From: Hyparrhenia diplandra
Lineage: Eukaryota > Streptophyta > Magnoliopsida > Poales > Poaceae
NCBI GenBank assembly: GCA_015847255.1
Contig: JADLZK010001935.1
Coordinates: forward strand, 1-64,000
Length of the DNA: 64,000 bases
Reading direction: 5' to 3'
Shown: one piece after another, positions 1 to 12,429 of the stretch
How positions within the stretch are numbered: the stretch's first letter is position 1
Layout: the number at the start of each line of letters is the position of its first letter
The notes under the pieces: model-generated
Databases searched by the model: none
Told to the model about the DNA's origin: nothing
The model's input: only the letters and a program-made list of their open reading frames with translations
Program-made: the position numbers and the translations under genes

Positions 1-156
1 GATGATGGAACCTGATTATGTTTGGGCATGGATCTAACAATTAATAGAATAAATGGATGATATGATACCAAATAACACTACACTAGGTACATAATACTCT
101 CTCCATTCCAAATCGTAAGTCGTTGGTTTTCTAATATATATATATATATATACATA

Positions 157-465
157 CTCCCTCCTGTCTTGGAATATAGTGCATTATATGGTCATTCTAA
201 GACAAAATAAGAGAGTGCAATAAACACATGTACCCCTCACTTACCTTCCTATAATATATTGAAATCTGATTTTAATCTACATGATTAAGGGTGAACTCTT
301 AGTACGTACATAAAATATGGCAAAGTACATGAGTTACTTTCCTTATAAAAAAAAATAATCATGTATTTTTGTTTAAGTAAACATTATCTTCTTACTCCCC
401 GAATACATTATATTTGCAGACAATTTCAAATGCCAAAATGCACTCTATTTCGGGGACGGAGGGAG
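157..465. mobile_element. Stowaway/mariner-type MITE (~309 bp)
   Basis: The ends are inverted: the left end begins CTCCCTCCTGTCTTGG and the right end closes with GGGGACGGAGGGAG. A TA dinucleotide lies directly outside each end, at 155-156 and 466-467. CTCCCTCC termini plus a TA target duplication are the hallmark of Stowaway-like, Tc1/mariner-derived MITEs in grasses. The interior is AT-rich and non-coding. A TATA microsatellite run lies just upstream. The assignment rests on the termini only. Confidence 0.7.
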
Positions 466-3400
466 TAACTTGTGGAACTTACCTAGATATAGGTTATGGC
501 TAGATACTAGAAAAAGACAAAACAACTTATAAAAATAATTTGGAGTGAGTATGTATCAAGTTACACACTAGCTACATCTTATCTTACTATTACTAATTGG
601 AGGCTCCAACGGAGGCTCCACGTTAATTCTCACCGGATGTGCTAGAAAAATAGATAATTTCCTAGAAATTCTCACAATAATCGGGAAGATCTAGCCATAA
701 ATTTAATAACCATGTATATTAGTGGCCATTAGATCTGTTATGTTTTTCTAAGAAAATTACCCACCTGCCATTATGAAATATAACATCGTGTTATTGAATT
801 CCTCTCACGTTTAACAAATAGATCTAACTGTATTGCAATTCTATCCTATCTCACGTCACGTCTGCCTTCCATAGTATTGGTGCATCGAACAATCAGGGAA
901 ACTTGCCCCTCACGTGTAATAATACATCTAATTGAAAAAAAAAAAAGGTTATTATATTGCCAACATCCTATCTCACGTGTTACTAGCCATGCGCCGTTGG
1001 CGGCGGCGGCCATAGTATTGGATCGAGCTTGGATGAATCAGGGTAAGTACATCGACCTTAATCCCTGCAGTGTGTTATCCTAGCTGTTTCATGGCAGATC
1101 AGTCTTGTCGTTTCTTTCCATCCCTTGTGTAATCAATAGCTTACAGATGAGCTTCTCTGGACTAGTAGTTAGTTTTTTTGGTTGCCTAATCGATCTCCTA
1201 TATGTAAGGTTGGACATACTGGTTTTATATTCGGTATATAAACCACTAACTCAGATCTAAAAGACACGTTGCAGCTAAAGTTGGCTTCCTTTGTCAACAC
1301 ATGGGTGGAGCTATAAGTATGCTCTTTTTTGCTATAGGTACGTCGCTCTTGCTGTAGATGTGATATTTGACGGACGGCGAGATTTCCGTCGACATTGGCA
1401 TAGACAAGTGCCATATCACCACTAAGCTGCAAGTATGACACTCTCGATCCCTCATACTATCATGCACCCCGGCCAATCTCTAATCCACTGTCTTGGCCAC
1501 ATACATATGCAAATTAAAGTAAAGATCAAATATATACTATGTTTATTGATTGGATTGAGGAGGGATGTAGATTATGTTTATTAATTGGATTGAAGGAGGG
1601 AAGTAGATGTTAAGATGAGATGACCTACGTGAAAATGGAGCATACTTCTAAAGGAAGAACAAACAATGTTAATCACAATTTACATTTCAATATTTTATTT
1701 GCGCCTAGATTTTATTGCTTTGAAAAACATATTCTTTAGTTTTAGCCGATGAGGAAATCATATTTGAATTACATTGTCATATGTTTTTAATGATCCACAT
1801 ATAATCCATAAACATGTTACTAAACTATTTTATTAGTAGAGGAACATAAGTAAAATCACATAAATTTGCAAAAATAATATATAACCATATAGAATATTTA
1901 CATTGATAAAAAATTAATTAATGGAGCCTCCTAATTAATTGAACCAAGTACATTAGAAAAACAATAATATTTAAAAATTCTAAAATAATGAGAAATATCT
2001 CACCTTTTTTTTTGGTAGATTCCAACCATCATCGTCAATAATAGACACCGGATCTATTTGTTTTTATAGAAAAACTCCACATCTTCCATTATATGAAGAA
2101 TGTATAGAGTAAAACCTCAATGTGCATCTAAACTTCTCACATCTGTAGTTCTGAAAAATAAATCAAAATAATCATTTGCATCTAAATTACCCAAGTCCTT
2201 GGTTATAAAATTTTTCAAAATAACCGCCTAACTTTGTATCTAAATTACACACATTTGTCATTACAAAGGATAAATTAAAAATTGCCAAATACTTTTTTAT
2301 ATAAATTATCCACATCCCAAGATTAGGAAAGATAATGTGAAGTAACCCATGGTTGCGTTCAAATTACCCATATACGCAATTACGAAGTAAAATATAAATA
2401 ATTAATTTGTATCTAACTTGCTCACCATGACCATCCCAAAACAGAACATAAATACAAAAATATGTCTCAACTCCACTTAAATACAAAAATAAGCATCATG
2501 AAAAAACATAGTAGCAACAAATTTAAATAATTTATCAAGTGTGTAAAAATTTTTCGTTCTAAACAAAGATAACAATGACAACGATAACTAACTTTTTAGT
2601 TATATTAATATTAAAACTCCATAGTTGATTTTCTAAAAAAATATAAATTTTGGTTGAAATATATTGTCTTATCAATATTGGTATTTCAATTTAATAGCAA
2701 TAAAATATTTGTAATTCAATTTTAGCATGCCATATTGTATTAAACAATTCTATTACAAATAAAATTATGTGATGTTGTTATGGTGCAAGCTGAAACGTCT
2801 ATTCTATTTATAGAATTGTAAGGTCTAGAGACAAAAATAGGACCCACAATTTTTTTAGCAAAATTAGAAGTTTAAAACTGCAAATAGAATATACGATAGG
2901 ACTAGAACTTCAACTTAACAAGTGGATACAAAGATTCAAAGTTGAATTTAAAGTATAGGTTCATGATGACACATGGAGTATATTTCCACTATTTAATATT
3001 GTGCTACAAAAAATATAATCCCATAAATTCTAAATAGAGGTCCCAATGAAGCCTCCATGTTATTCCTTATGAGGCCCACTAGAAAAACGTTACTCAAGAA
3101 ATTCTAATGAGTAAGAAATTTAGAGTATAATCAACATTGGTAATGATAGCCATAGGACCTAGGCTATTTTCTAAATAATTACACACATGTATGAACTTAT
3201 AAAGTAACCCATGAATCTTTATTCGATTCATATATGTAACCCCTTAAATTTACATCTAAATTGTCACTTCTAACATTACAATAAGATACTCAAATATGTT
3301 TACATCTACATATAAATTATCAATATATTTTATTTTGAATAATATTTTCGATGGAAACATTTTGAACAATAGTTGAATAACCCTAAAGCATATATATGTT

Positions 3401-4203
3401 TACGTATTATCCACTTATACCAATTTTGCTAAATTTGATTAACGAAACATACATATTATGACTTTATGCGCAGTCAAATACATGTGCATATATACATGTG
3501 GAATAAACAAATGTGTTACATTTTAGCAAACATGAAAAAATATTTCCTACATTAATGATACTAACTATGACATATAATTTATACTTTTTTTATACTTTAG
3601 ATACTTTAACTAAAACATTTGATATATTTTTATTAATATTATAACCATTTACGTATAAATAACTCTTTGGCAACAAAATTCAAATATCTTGACAAGTGGG
3701 TAGGATAGTGCCTACAAGTGGCTATATCTTCCTGCTCTTTTAGATTCCTTAGGTGTAAATAGTCACTATAAGTCTAAAATATTAATATTAATATTCTCTT
3801 GAGGTTAGCAATGCTAGCAATGCTAGGTCTTCCATGAAGCTTGAAGCTGATCTAAGCAACATTGTGTATGTTTAAAGTGTCTGTTTACAATGCAGTGTAT
3901 GACGTAAATTTCTTGTGTAGCAATCAATAAGGCTAATAATTGAGAATCAAAATATAGATTCTCAAGATATCAAATGATATAAATGAAAAGGAAATACATG
4001 AGTGGTTGATTAGTGTAGCAAAAAAAATATGGACAATCCAAATATCTATTATACCTATTGTGTTAGAAAAAAAAACAAAGAGAAAAATATAATTTAACAC
4101 GAGCAATCTTATTATCTAGAGATATTAAACAATAACTAATGGTTATATCTCATATGAGATTCTAGCCGTGCGAGAAGCGGAGTTGATGGACTAGTTGTAA
4201 TAA
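466..4203. other. AT-rich gene-free region with degenerate repeats
   Basis: No open reading frame here shows a recognisable domain or plausible exon structure. The DNA is strongly AT-rich. Between about 2,090 and 2,450 it carries a degenerate array of units resembling TGCATCTAAATTACCCACAT at roughly 60-65 bp spacing. Related pieces occur near 650-790 and 3,180-3,290. A short GC-richer patch lies at about 960-1,450 but has no supported gene. The region abuts the Helitron 3' terminus at 4,204. Confidence 0.6.
2090..2450. repeat. Degenerate ~60-bp tandem array
   Basis: About six diverged copies of a unit built around 'catctaaattacccacat' followed by a 'tt(a)tnaaanata' stretch follow one another with a period near 60-65 bp. 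The copies share core words such as 'catctaaa' and 'ttacccacat', with many substitutions. No coding potential is seen. Confidence 0.5.
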
Positions 4204-4232
4204 CTAGTCTATAGCGCGCGCCTTCGCGCGCG
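4204..4232 (-). other. Helitron 3' terminus: hairpin plus CTAG end
   Basis: Plus strand 4,204-4,207 is CTAG, which is its own reverse complement, so the minus-strand element ends CTAG followed by T. The adjacent inverted repeat GCGCGCG-CCTT-CGCGCGC sits six bases inside the end. Such hairpins act as transposition terminators in Helitrons. The 3' DNA between this point and the RPA-like gene (4.2-5.2 kb) holds only a 101-codon plus-strand frame (4,573-4,878) with no recognisable domain. Confidence 0.8.
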
Positions 4233-5261
4233 AGGCCTGGCCGCCCGGAAATAATAAGGAAGGCAATTCACGACTAACACGGTAACAAAAGTACTTATAT
4301 AAAATAAGAGTGTTCCATGGCGGTGGTCCTGTCTTACATAGTAGGGGAATGGGGCATTATCTGTTTGTCCCGGGCACAAAGCGAACTGATCTTACACAAA
4401 CACACGCACATGTTCGAAAGAGAGCATAGTAGCTAGATGGTAGCTAGATGTGGGTTCTTGGGCTGGACAGACATAGTACAGGAGCGGTTTATAGCGACTT
4501 CGAATCCATATAGACGCCTCTCTGTGGTGGCGTGGACGTAGCAGTGGCTGGTCGATTCTAAAAGGAGAGAAAATGTCCTGGACCGAATATGTTCGTCGGT
4601 CAATCGCAGTCAGGTTCGGGGTGCTGCTGTCGCGCCTTAGCAACACCTGTACTGGAGGCCCACATGTCGAGATGGGCCACATCGAAATACATAAGTCGTT
4701 AGGCTACAGTTTTGTTCCTGCCTATACAACAATGAATGTCCTGTTCATGGGACGCCAGCCCGTCGGTCGATGGTGCGTCGAGAACGACGGCTCCAAAGTA
4801 GGCAGCACTGTGATCTGGACGCAGAAAGGCCGCGACTTCGTCCAGGCAAAAGATGTGCAGCGGGGAACAGGTCTGTAGAATAATTCAGATCAGCAGATGC
4901 AAAATGTGGCCCAGCAATATGTGTAGGCAGATTTTGGGTATGATAATACCCACCTTATCTAGCCACTTTTTGGAAGCTGAGCAGAGCTTCGGCGCGGCCT
5001 CTTGGTCTCAGTAGGTTTGGTCCTTGGGTGGCACCACTGCAGTTCAAGGTATCAATGAAAAGGATATGAGAACAGGACATGTATTGAGACGATGATAGGC
5101 TACGCTAATTTTTGTAACCCTGGTGTGTTTTGAGTTAACAAAGCCAGCCAAGTATCTGTGTGAATAGAATAAACAGTTAGAGGGCCGCCGATGGAACACA
5201 CCTGTTAGCATTCGCATGCTCAGAATCATCGACCAGGGACTCACTATCCCTTCCTGCACCG

Positions 5262-7678
5262 TCAAAAGTGTCCTCTGGAAGAACATCCTATGACAGAATA
5301 GGATACGTTGGGTAAGCAATCATAGCGATAGACTGTGATTGTAATTTTGTTCAGAGGACTGCAAAGAGCAACCAAAACTACAAAGTGACAATAAGAAACC
5401 AAGTAGTGGCATGCCTGCTCGTCGGTCTCCTCATCTGACTGGAAAGCAAGCCTCTTGCGAGCAGATGACTGAAGTTCCTTGCCTGACCTGTCACTACACA
5501 AAGATATTCATACATGAATGATCATGAGCAGCATGTTTTTTTCCTGTGATCAAAGAAGAGGAGGTCACCTTGGTTTGTCGGTTGCTGAAGATATCTTAGA
5601 AGCAGGTACGTCTGAAATGGGTGTTAGAACCACAGACGTAGTAGCAGCAGTCTTGTTAACAGAGCTGGGAGTTGCAACGACCATCTGGCTATCAGCAGTC
5701 TCAGTGAGGCTCTGAGAGGAGCTAGGGCTACCGGCAGCACCGCCACCTCCCACTCCAGGCGTAGGAGGCGCGATATTAGCTTGACCGTGTGATGTGATCA
5801 CTGAAACAACCTGGTAGCTCTTTTGTTCCATATAGTAGCTCTGCTGAGTAAGGACGATGTGGAAGGTGAACCTGAGGGAAACCAGCCTGGTGATGTCTGG
5901 TGGATAGGCATTGGGATTGGCAGCATTCCTGAGGAGCTGTTGCACTGACTTTCCAATCATCCGGCGTGCAGTATCACCAAAGCATATCATTTCAGCATCA
6001 TCAGCACCGTCACGAGCCAGGAAAGATAGCTTGTACCTATTCAGCAAATAGAAGCGTATCAATCAGTAGCCCGATAACGATTGTAGCCTGAAGAGCCGGA
6101 GTCTGGAATATGTGGACTTACTTAAACTTATAGGCATTTGTTGCACATGCATTGCACCTATAGCCTGAACCATCAATAACACAGGATTTGCTGCACCTGT
6201 TGCAAGAAGCGAACCACCAAGAAGCATCTGGAAGCAGCTGACTGATAGTGACAGAGCAGCGATATCCATTGGGCTGCAGCGAGATAGTAAAGAATAAGCA
6301 ATCAGACATAGCGAGGTGGGTACTCACAGAGGAGGAAAATATATAGCGCAAGCGTGCTTACCAGGAAATCATAGGGATCCATCTCATTGAGCTGTCTCAG
6401 AGTTTTCTCTTCAGGAGGTGTAACTGCTTCGGTCTGTGCAGTCTGATCCTGAGGCGCTGCAACCGATCTAATCTGAATGACCTGGTTCCGATAACTTGAA
6501 GATTGTGCGGAACATGTTAGAATAGATATTGGAGTGCAACGGTGTGCAGTGTGGGGAGAGGAGAGATAGGAGTACAAATCAGATTCACAAACCTGTCATA
6601 GAACGGACGAGCTTCAGGTATGTCTGGATTGAAGTACCAACGGGATGCTGTGTTTGCGCTGACATAGTAGTTGCCTGTATGTTTTGGATCAGCCGTCAGT
6701 GGACAAGCAGGACCTGAGACAGCGATGTAGTTCATAGAACCAATGTATGATCTCAAAGTGGCATCACTCACCCTGGTAGGATTTCATGAGGCCACCAACG
6801 AAAAGCACCACAATGGGCCTGTCTCTGGAATCAGTATTGACGCCCTCAGTACTGAAAGCAGCAGCCCTGTTGCCCCACAGAGTAATCTTCATCTGTGAGT
6901 ACCTATCATTGTTGGCCCATAAAAAGACAGCACACCCAGTGAAAATACTGGGACCACTCGTAATGGAGTTTCAGGTAAATCGAGGAAGCGAAACCTTATA
7001 TCCCTGAGAACTATATGCCTTGTGAGTGTTGGTGCAGCCTTGTTTGGCAGCTGCACCATGTAAGCCTCAGATTGTTCAACCAAGATGCCAATCGTATCTG
7101 CAGCAACAGAAACTATCAGAGAGGTACAGCAATAAGAGTGATAGAAGCCGCAGGTGATGTGGGCTCACCAACAAAGTCTCTTGTGTCACCAGCATGTGAG
7201 GGAAGGTCACTGATAGGTGTCATCCTGTAGGCGTACTTTGGGAAATCAGGGAGGTCAGTCACATGTGCTGAAACAGTGGTATGAAGCGTGAACTCGATCA
7301 TATAGCGACAGGCAACAGGCCTATAAGCTGATTTTGCATTGGACACCCTGAAACGGCTGATGACATAGATGCTGTCTTCCTCAATCAGAGGGCTCTTTGC
7401 TTCAACCTGAGGACCAGGAATTTCTCTGTAGATGCTGTTTCCCTGCAGAGGAAACCAATGAGATGAATGTATACAGTAAGCGTATCTATAGAGAACGCGA
7501 TAGAAATAAAAGGGGTGTAAGTTAGAGAGCAAACCCTTTCATCCACAAGGACAAGATCAACATGCTGTATGGGACCATCATCAGTGCCACCACGATACTC
7601 CCACTTGCGACAGACCCTGACACAAACGACGGAGCGCCATTCACGGGGTCGAAGAGCAGGAAGAAGATCATAAACCAT
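5262..7678 (-). CDS. Helitron-encoded RPA70-like ssDNA-binding protein
   Basis: This is a replication protein A large-subunit-like protein carried by the Helitron and thought to bind single-stranded DNA during transposition. Exons on the minus strand, judged by GT/AG sites and phase: 7678-7535, 7442-7169, 7097-6995, 6902-6772, 6713-6593, 6494-6362, 6273-6122, 6036-5569, then 5487 downward. The first eight join in frame without a single break, giving about 508 codons. Exon 1 begins with MVYDLLPALRP, an RPA-like N-terminal OB fold. The middle contains the OB-fold stretch 'MKITLWGNRA'. Exon 7 has a zinc-ribbon pattern (CNRC ... CNAC), as in the RPA70 C-terminal domain. Exon 8 ends in a Ser/Thr-rich tail. 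The last exon contains a basic 'SARKRLAF' motif. Its end is uncertain: read-through gives a stop at 5,262, while a GC donor near 5,430 is possible. Confidence 0.85.
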
Positions 7679-7964
7679 GGTGCAGGCCTGCAGAAACTTT
7701 TTATTCAAAGACAGAGTTAGGTGACAGCGACATAAAACGTATACAAAGAGCTGTACTCAGCTTTTCCTATTTGGAACATGGCACAGAGGATAACAGAACA
7801 GTAAGACATAGATCAACATGACAACACAAGACTGTCAAGGCAAGGAATGTACCTACATAAACCTTTCAGCAACAGTACAGGGAGTATGAGAATCAAAGGG
7901 AAAATGAGGGAAAGGTTGTGACCGCATCTCAGGAAACCATACAGCACACACAAACACAAACGCA

Positions 7965-10900
7965 CTAAGACGAAGAGGTGTTTGGGATAATCGCTAGGAT
8001 TTCACGGTAGACAATGTTCTGGGTTTCATCTGTACAGTTGCCATCCTGGTCTTCTATAATAATTGTAAGTCCATGTTTCGAAGTAACTCTTGAGATCGCA
8101 ACATACAGCTGACCGTGACTAAAGACTGGGTTCTTCAGATATATGCCAACCCGAGACAATGTTTGTCCTTGGCTCTTGTTGATGGTCATGGCATAGCAAA
8201 CCTTGACCCGGAACTGGCGCCGTTTTAACTCAAAGGGTATTCTTTTAGTTTTTAGACTGAGAGTAATCCTAGGTATGTGAACAACATCGCCAATGTTTGA
8301 TCCTGTTATAATTCTAGCCTCGATCAAAGAATCTCCAAGATTGGTGATCACCAGGCGCGTGCCATTGCACAGACCACCTGACTGGTCAAGATTTCTGAGC
8401 ATCATTATAGGTAGCCCTTTTTTCAGGATAAGGCGATTTTGGGGGAAGTTGTTTCCATTCAACTAATTTAGGAACTCAACCGGATACATCGTGTCGTAAG
8501 ATTCATGAGCACCCTCAGTTTTAGCAATACTATCCACACTTATGTACTCTCTAACCTCGCCAGGTATTAAAGAAACTATATGTGAATTGATGGCATCAGC
8601 AACCTCGTTGGTCGGAGTTAGAATAGCACGATTCTGAAGGTAGTGGTGGTCACAGTACTTTCTGGCCAAATCTGGGTATACAGATTCGACCATGGCAGAA
8701 ATTTTGTCTCCCTGTGGCATGAGCAAGAGGTCACGCGGTATTCTAACCCACGGCGTGCCCACCTCACTGGTGTCTCTAGTCGATTTGAGAGTGCCCTCCC
8801 AATAGCTAGCACCCATTCGCTGAATTCAGCAAGTTCTTTTCTGTGCCTCTGTGGTCAGATCTGGACAGCGAAGCCTCATATTTACTGTAAGGGACAGAAT
8901 CTTAACATGGCTCCACAGTGGGGAGTTGACAATAGCAGCATCTACGATCTCGGCCCTTGTCCCTCCCTCAACAACAGGCAGTATCTGCCTGAGGTCGCCG
9001 CCTAGGACGACAACCTTACCTCCAAAGACCAAATCCTTAGCAGCGTCGTTGTTCTGTGAAAGCACATCTTTCAGGGATCGATCTAAGGCTTCGAACGCAT
9101 GACGGTGTGTCATTAGAGCTTCATCCCATATGATCAGCGAGGCAGCCTCAACCAGCTGGCCAAGCATAGAGCCTCGACTAATATCACACGTGGACGATTC
9201 ATGGAGGTCACAAGGCAGTTTGAAACGCGAATGAGCTGTACGTCCGCTCGGTAATAGCAGAGAGGCCACACCAGAGGAGGCAACCGTCAAGACAATTTTC
9301 TGGTGAGCGCGCAGCCACGCAACGATGGCGCCCCAGAGAAACGTCTTACCTGTACCCCCGTAGCCCGAGACAAAAAAAAACCCAGGTGATCCGCCCAAGA
9401 CAGTATCAGTGATGGATCTAAATGCAAAAAGCTGTTGCTGGTTTAACTGTGAAACTATAGCCTCCGCCTCACTCAATGACTGGTCCTGACACTGTATCAT
9501 CTCTTCATGTATTAGTCTGTTCATAAGAGCAGGCGGTAAGTTTGTAGTGATCTCAGGCAGGTTACGGTATCGCATTCTTGACCCATTTTTCTCAAAAAGC
9601 TGTGTCAATTCATCAAGGAGTTCGTTCCTTAGTTCCTCATCGGTAACACGACGCTTGCCACCGACAATCAAATCCCTAAGTCGGTACTGTATGTCATCAG
9701 CTAATAGTCTCCACACTCTCTCGAAGAAAGCTCTCTCGTCATTTACCTCGCAGAAAAGCAAAATAGTGACAAACAGCTTTCTAAGCTGCGCAGATGTTGC
9801 CCAAGAAGCAGCCTCATCAAAAGCGTTATACCACTCTGTATCATCTCCTAATAGGCCACGGGCACCACATGCTAGCTTGAATGTAGGATAGAGCATACTA
9901 TTATACGTTCTCAGATCTTCATAGCTTGTGGCACCCCTAACCACAAGGAGCAACATTCTAAGGAAATATCTCTCACCGACAGATGGATGGACATAGTACA
10001 TACGCCCTATCTTACCTGTGGGCCGCTGTCTATACAGCTAGGTCCTGGAGCCTGCGTCCCATTTAAACTTGGAAGGAAACTCACAATAGGTTAGATGCCT
10101 GCCTCTATCATCCTCTCGGTTCGCAGTGAACCATTCGGTCAGCATTGTCCTACGGTAAAAATCTTTCGAGGCAAGATCTGTAAGTTCAGTGTCTGGATCA
10201 TATATGACTGTGTTATCGTCTGGTAGGTGCAAGGGCAGCCTTTCTACAGATGGATAGTGTCTATGAATGTCGAACCCAAAGATCCGCCAGCACGCATCCT
10301 GCTCACATATATATCTACAGTCTAGGTACTCCTGAACCTCATCAATGGCCTTAGCTGAGCCCTCAGGAGGCGAGGGCTCACCATTTCTAACTTTCTGTAT
10401 GTACACCTTGCCACGATCAGCGCCTTTGGTAACGTATTTGAAAAGGTATTTAATAAAAATGCCTTTATTGCACCACTCTACATTAATATAAGCCTGATAT
10501 TTTTTAAGCAACAAAATGTTATAGGGAACAACCCAAGCATTATCTAACTTTGTTTTGTTTTTTTCTACAAATCTACCATTGTCTGGTCTCCTGTACACAG
10601 CAAAACCACATTCCTCAACGGCTGTCTCAGGCTGGTACGCTTTGGGGAATTTTTCGAGCACTTATCTTGTTTCATACACGGGCATGTTTTTGTGGGCAGG
10701 TCCACATGGGCCATGTATCATATGTTCTGCGACCAAGGCATATGCAAGGGGATCTATCTTGGGATCAGGAATCTCAGCGCTTATGAATTGATCTATCAAC
10801 GCAGGTGTGGGATGGGAGGTATCTCTAGAAAGACATATAATAATGTGCGCATGTGGAAGGCCACGCTTTGGAACTTCGACAGTGTGGAGCACTGGAGAAG

Positions 10901-12425
10901 AAGAGAAGTGAGCATTTTAACATGGTGTAAAAGGCAGGAATGGTTGATAGAGGGTTAGCAACCGATGACGACAGACACATACCAGCACTCACAGCGCCAA
11001 AAGCAGAGCCGCTTCTTATATCGCTAAGAAGCTCTTCAAGCTTCATGTTGTACACTCTAACAACGATATCAGATCGATCTACAGGTTTCTGTCCAGGCTC
11101 ACATGCTATGGCCTGAGCTATCTCTGGCCACTTCGGGTTACACGTGAATGTCACAAAGAAGTCGGGCGGCCCAAAAGTTTTACAGATAGCAATTCTATCA
11201 GGGTAGTTCTGAATCATATACCGCCTGCCACCCGTATGGGAAGCTGGGAGTACAGTTTTCTTGCCAATCTCATTGCCATCGACACAACCACGATCGACAG
11301 CATCGACTATACCCTGAAGACTTTCTATGCGCAGCTTTGTCTGATTTTTGATGACATACCAAAGTCTATTCTCGTCTATACAAGCACGTGCATCAATCTT
11401 TGCCTGAGTAGACAGGGAACCGTAACATAAGAAGGGATTGGGTTGATCTTGCCTGAGTAGACAGGGAACCGTAACATAAGAAGGGATTGGGTTGATCTTT
11501 TCTATAGTGAAGCCGGTGTCTATAGTAATCCTGCATGGTCATCTTAACCCGAGAATTCTTAGTTTTTTTTACTGCGCCCTTATATTCAACACCGATCTGG
11601 AATCCAAGGCCACCATAGGGAATAGAAGAGGATACTGCAGTGCCATAAAGGCAGGATGCAGAGAAGAAATCTGTTTTAACTCTCCATTTTTAGCCTGCAC
11701 AACTATGTCACGCTGATATGTCTCTAGACTGAAGTCACCCACCACAAGCATCGCAAGCTGATCGGTGGAAGGCATATTATACTTGGACAGGATCACCCTC
11801 ACGTGCACCTATAATCCTAACAACGAACTCCTCTTCATCACCATGGTCCTCTAGCGGTCTCTCGCCAACCTGAACTCTCTAACCAAAGGATTATTTGTGT
11901 CTAGCATGTCCATCAATTCTTTCACAATGGACGATCTAAGGGTTCGAGGGCGCTCATCTGGATGCAAAGCTCTGATCCTATTGTTCACTTCGTTGGCAGT
12001 GTCGTACACATACAACTGGAGAAATTTTGGGGACTGGCCACTGTTTGGAATGAGGGATCCTATACGATGGTTAACCTGGCCAGATATCTTGAATACAGGA
12101 GGGCCACGGCCATCATTCATGGACCTGTCTATATTGGCACCCATCGAGGTAAAAGCGAACAAAGCAATTGTACTGACGATATTTTTATGAACTGTCTACA
12201 CCTATTGTCGCCATCAAATCTAGCAAGAGATGAAATAGGATCTGGGCCGGTCTCTATAGCTCGGCAGCTCTAATTTTCCACCTCTACAACAATTGTTGTA
12301 AACTATGTCACCAGCCGTAATGTTTGATTCTGATTTAACGCACTCATTTAGCCATATCATTGCCCCGCAGTACCTGCACTCATAGGTTGGTGGTCCGTAG
12401 TCGGAGCGCTCATAATAACGTAGCT
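7965..12425 (-). pseudogene. Helitron RepHel (HUH Rep + PIF1-like helicase), degraded
   Basis: This is the Helitron transposase/helicase. From the N-terminus (high coordinates): a Cys-rich finger 'YECRYCGAMIW' near 12.38 kb; the Helitron N-terminal domain (12.16-11.57 kb, 'FAFTSMGANID', 'LHPAFMALQYPLLFP'); the Rep domain with the HUH motif 'GLPHAHIII' near 10.86 kb and the Tyr motif 'IKYLFKYVTKG' near 10.44 kb; and the SF1 PIF1-like helicase at 10.0-7.97 kb with Walker A 'GYGGTGKT', Walker B 'IIWDEA', motif III 'GGDLRQILPVV' and C-terminal 'TINKSQGQTL'. The stop is at 7,965-7,967. Breaks include frame changes at 12.2-11.2 kb, an in-frame stop near 10,660, an in-frame TAG near 10,040, and length changes near 8,800-8,830. 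A 49-bp tandem duplication disrupts 11.40-11.50 kb. Some breaks could be consensus errors, but the stops look like real mutations. As read, the protein cannot be made whole. Confidence 0.9.
11401..11498. repeat. 49-bp perfect tandem duplication
   Basis: The unit beginning TGCCTGAGTAGACAGGGAAC at 11,401 is repeated exactly starting at 11,450 (period 49). It lies inside the degraded N-terminal half of the Helitron RepHel region. A period of 49 is not a multiple of three, so the duplication changes frame. Confidence 0.9.
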
Positions 12426-12429
12426 AGGC

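Noticed and set aside
4573..4878. 101-codon ATG-initiated frame near the Helitron 3' end
   Set aside because: No recognisable domain and opposite in strand to the Helitron genes. A captured fragment is possible but unsupported.
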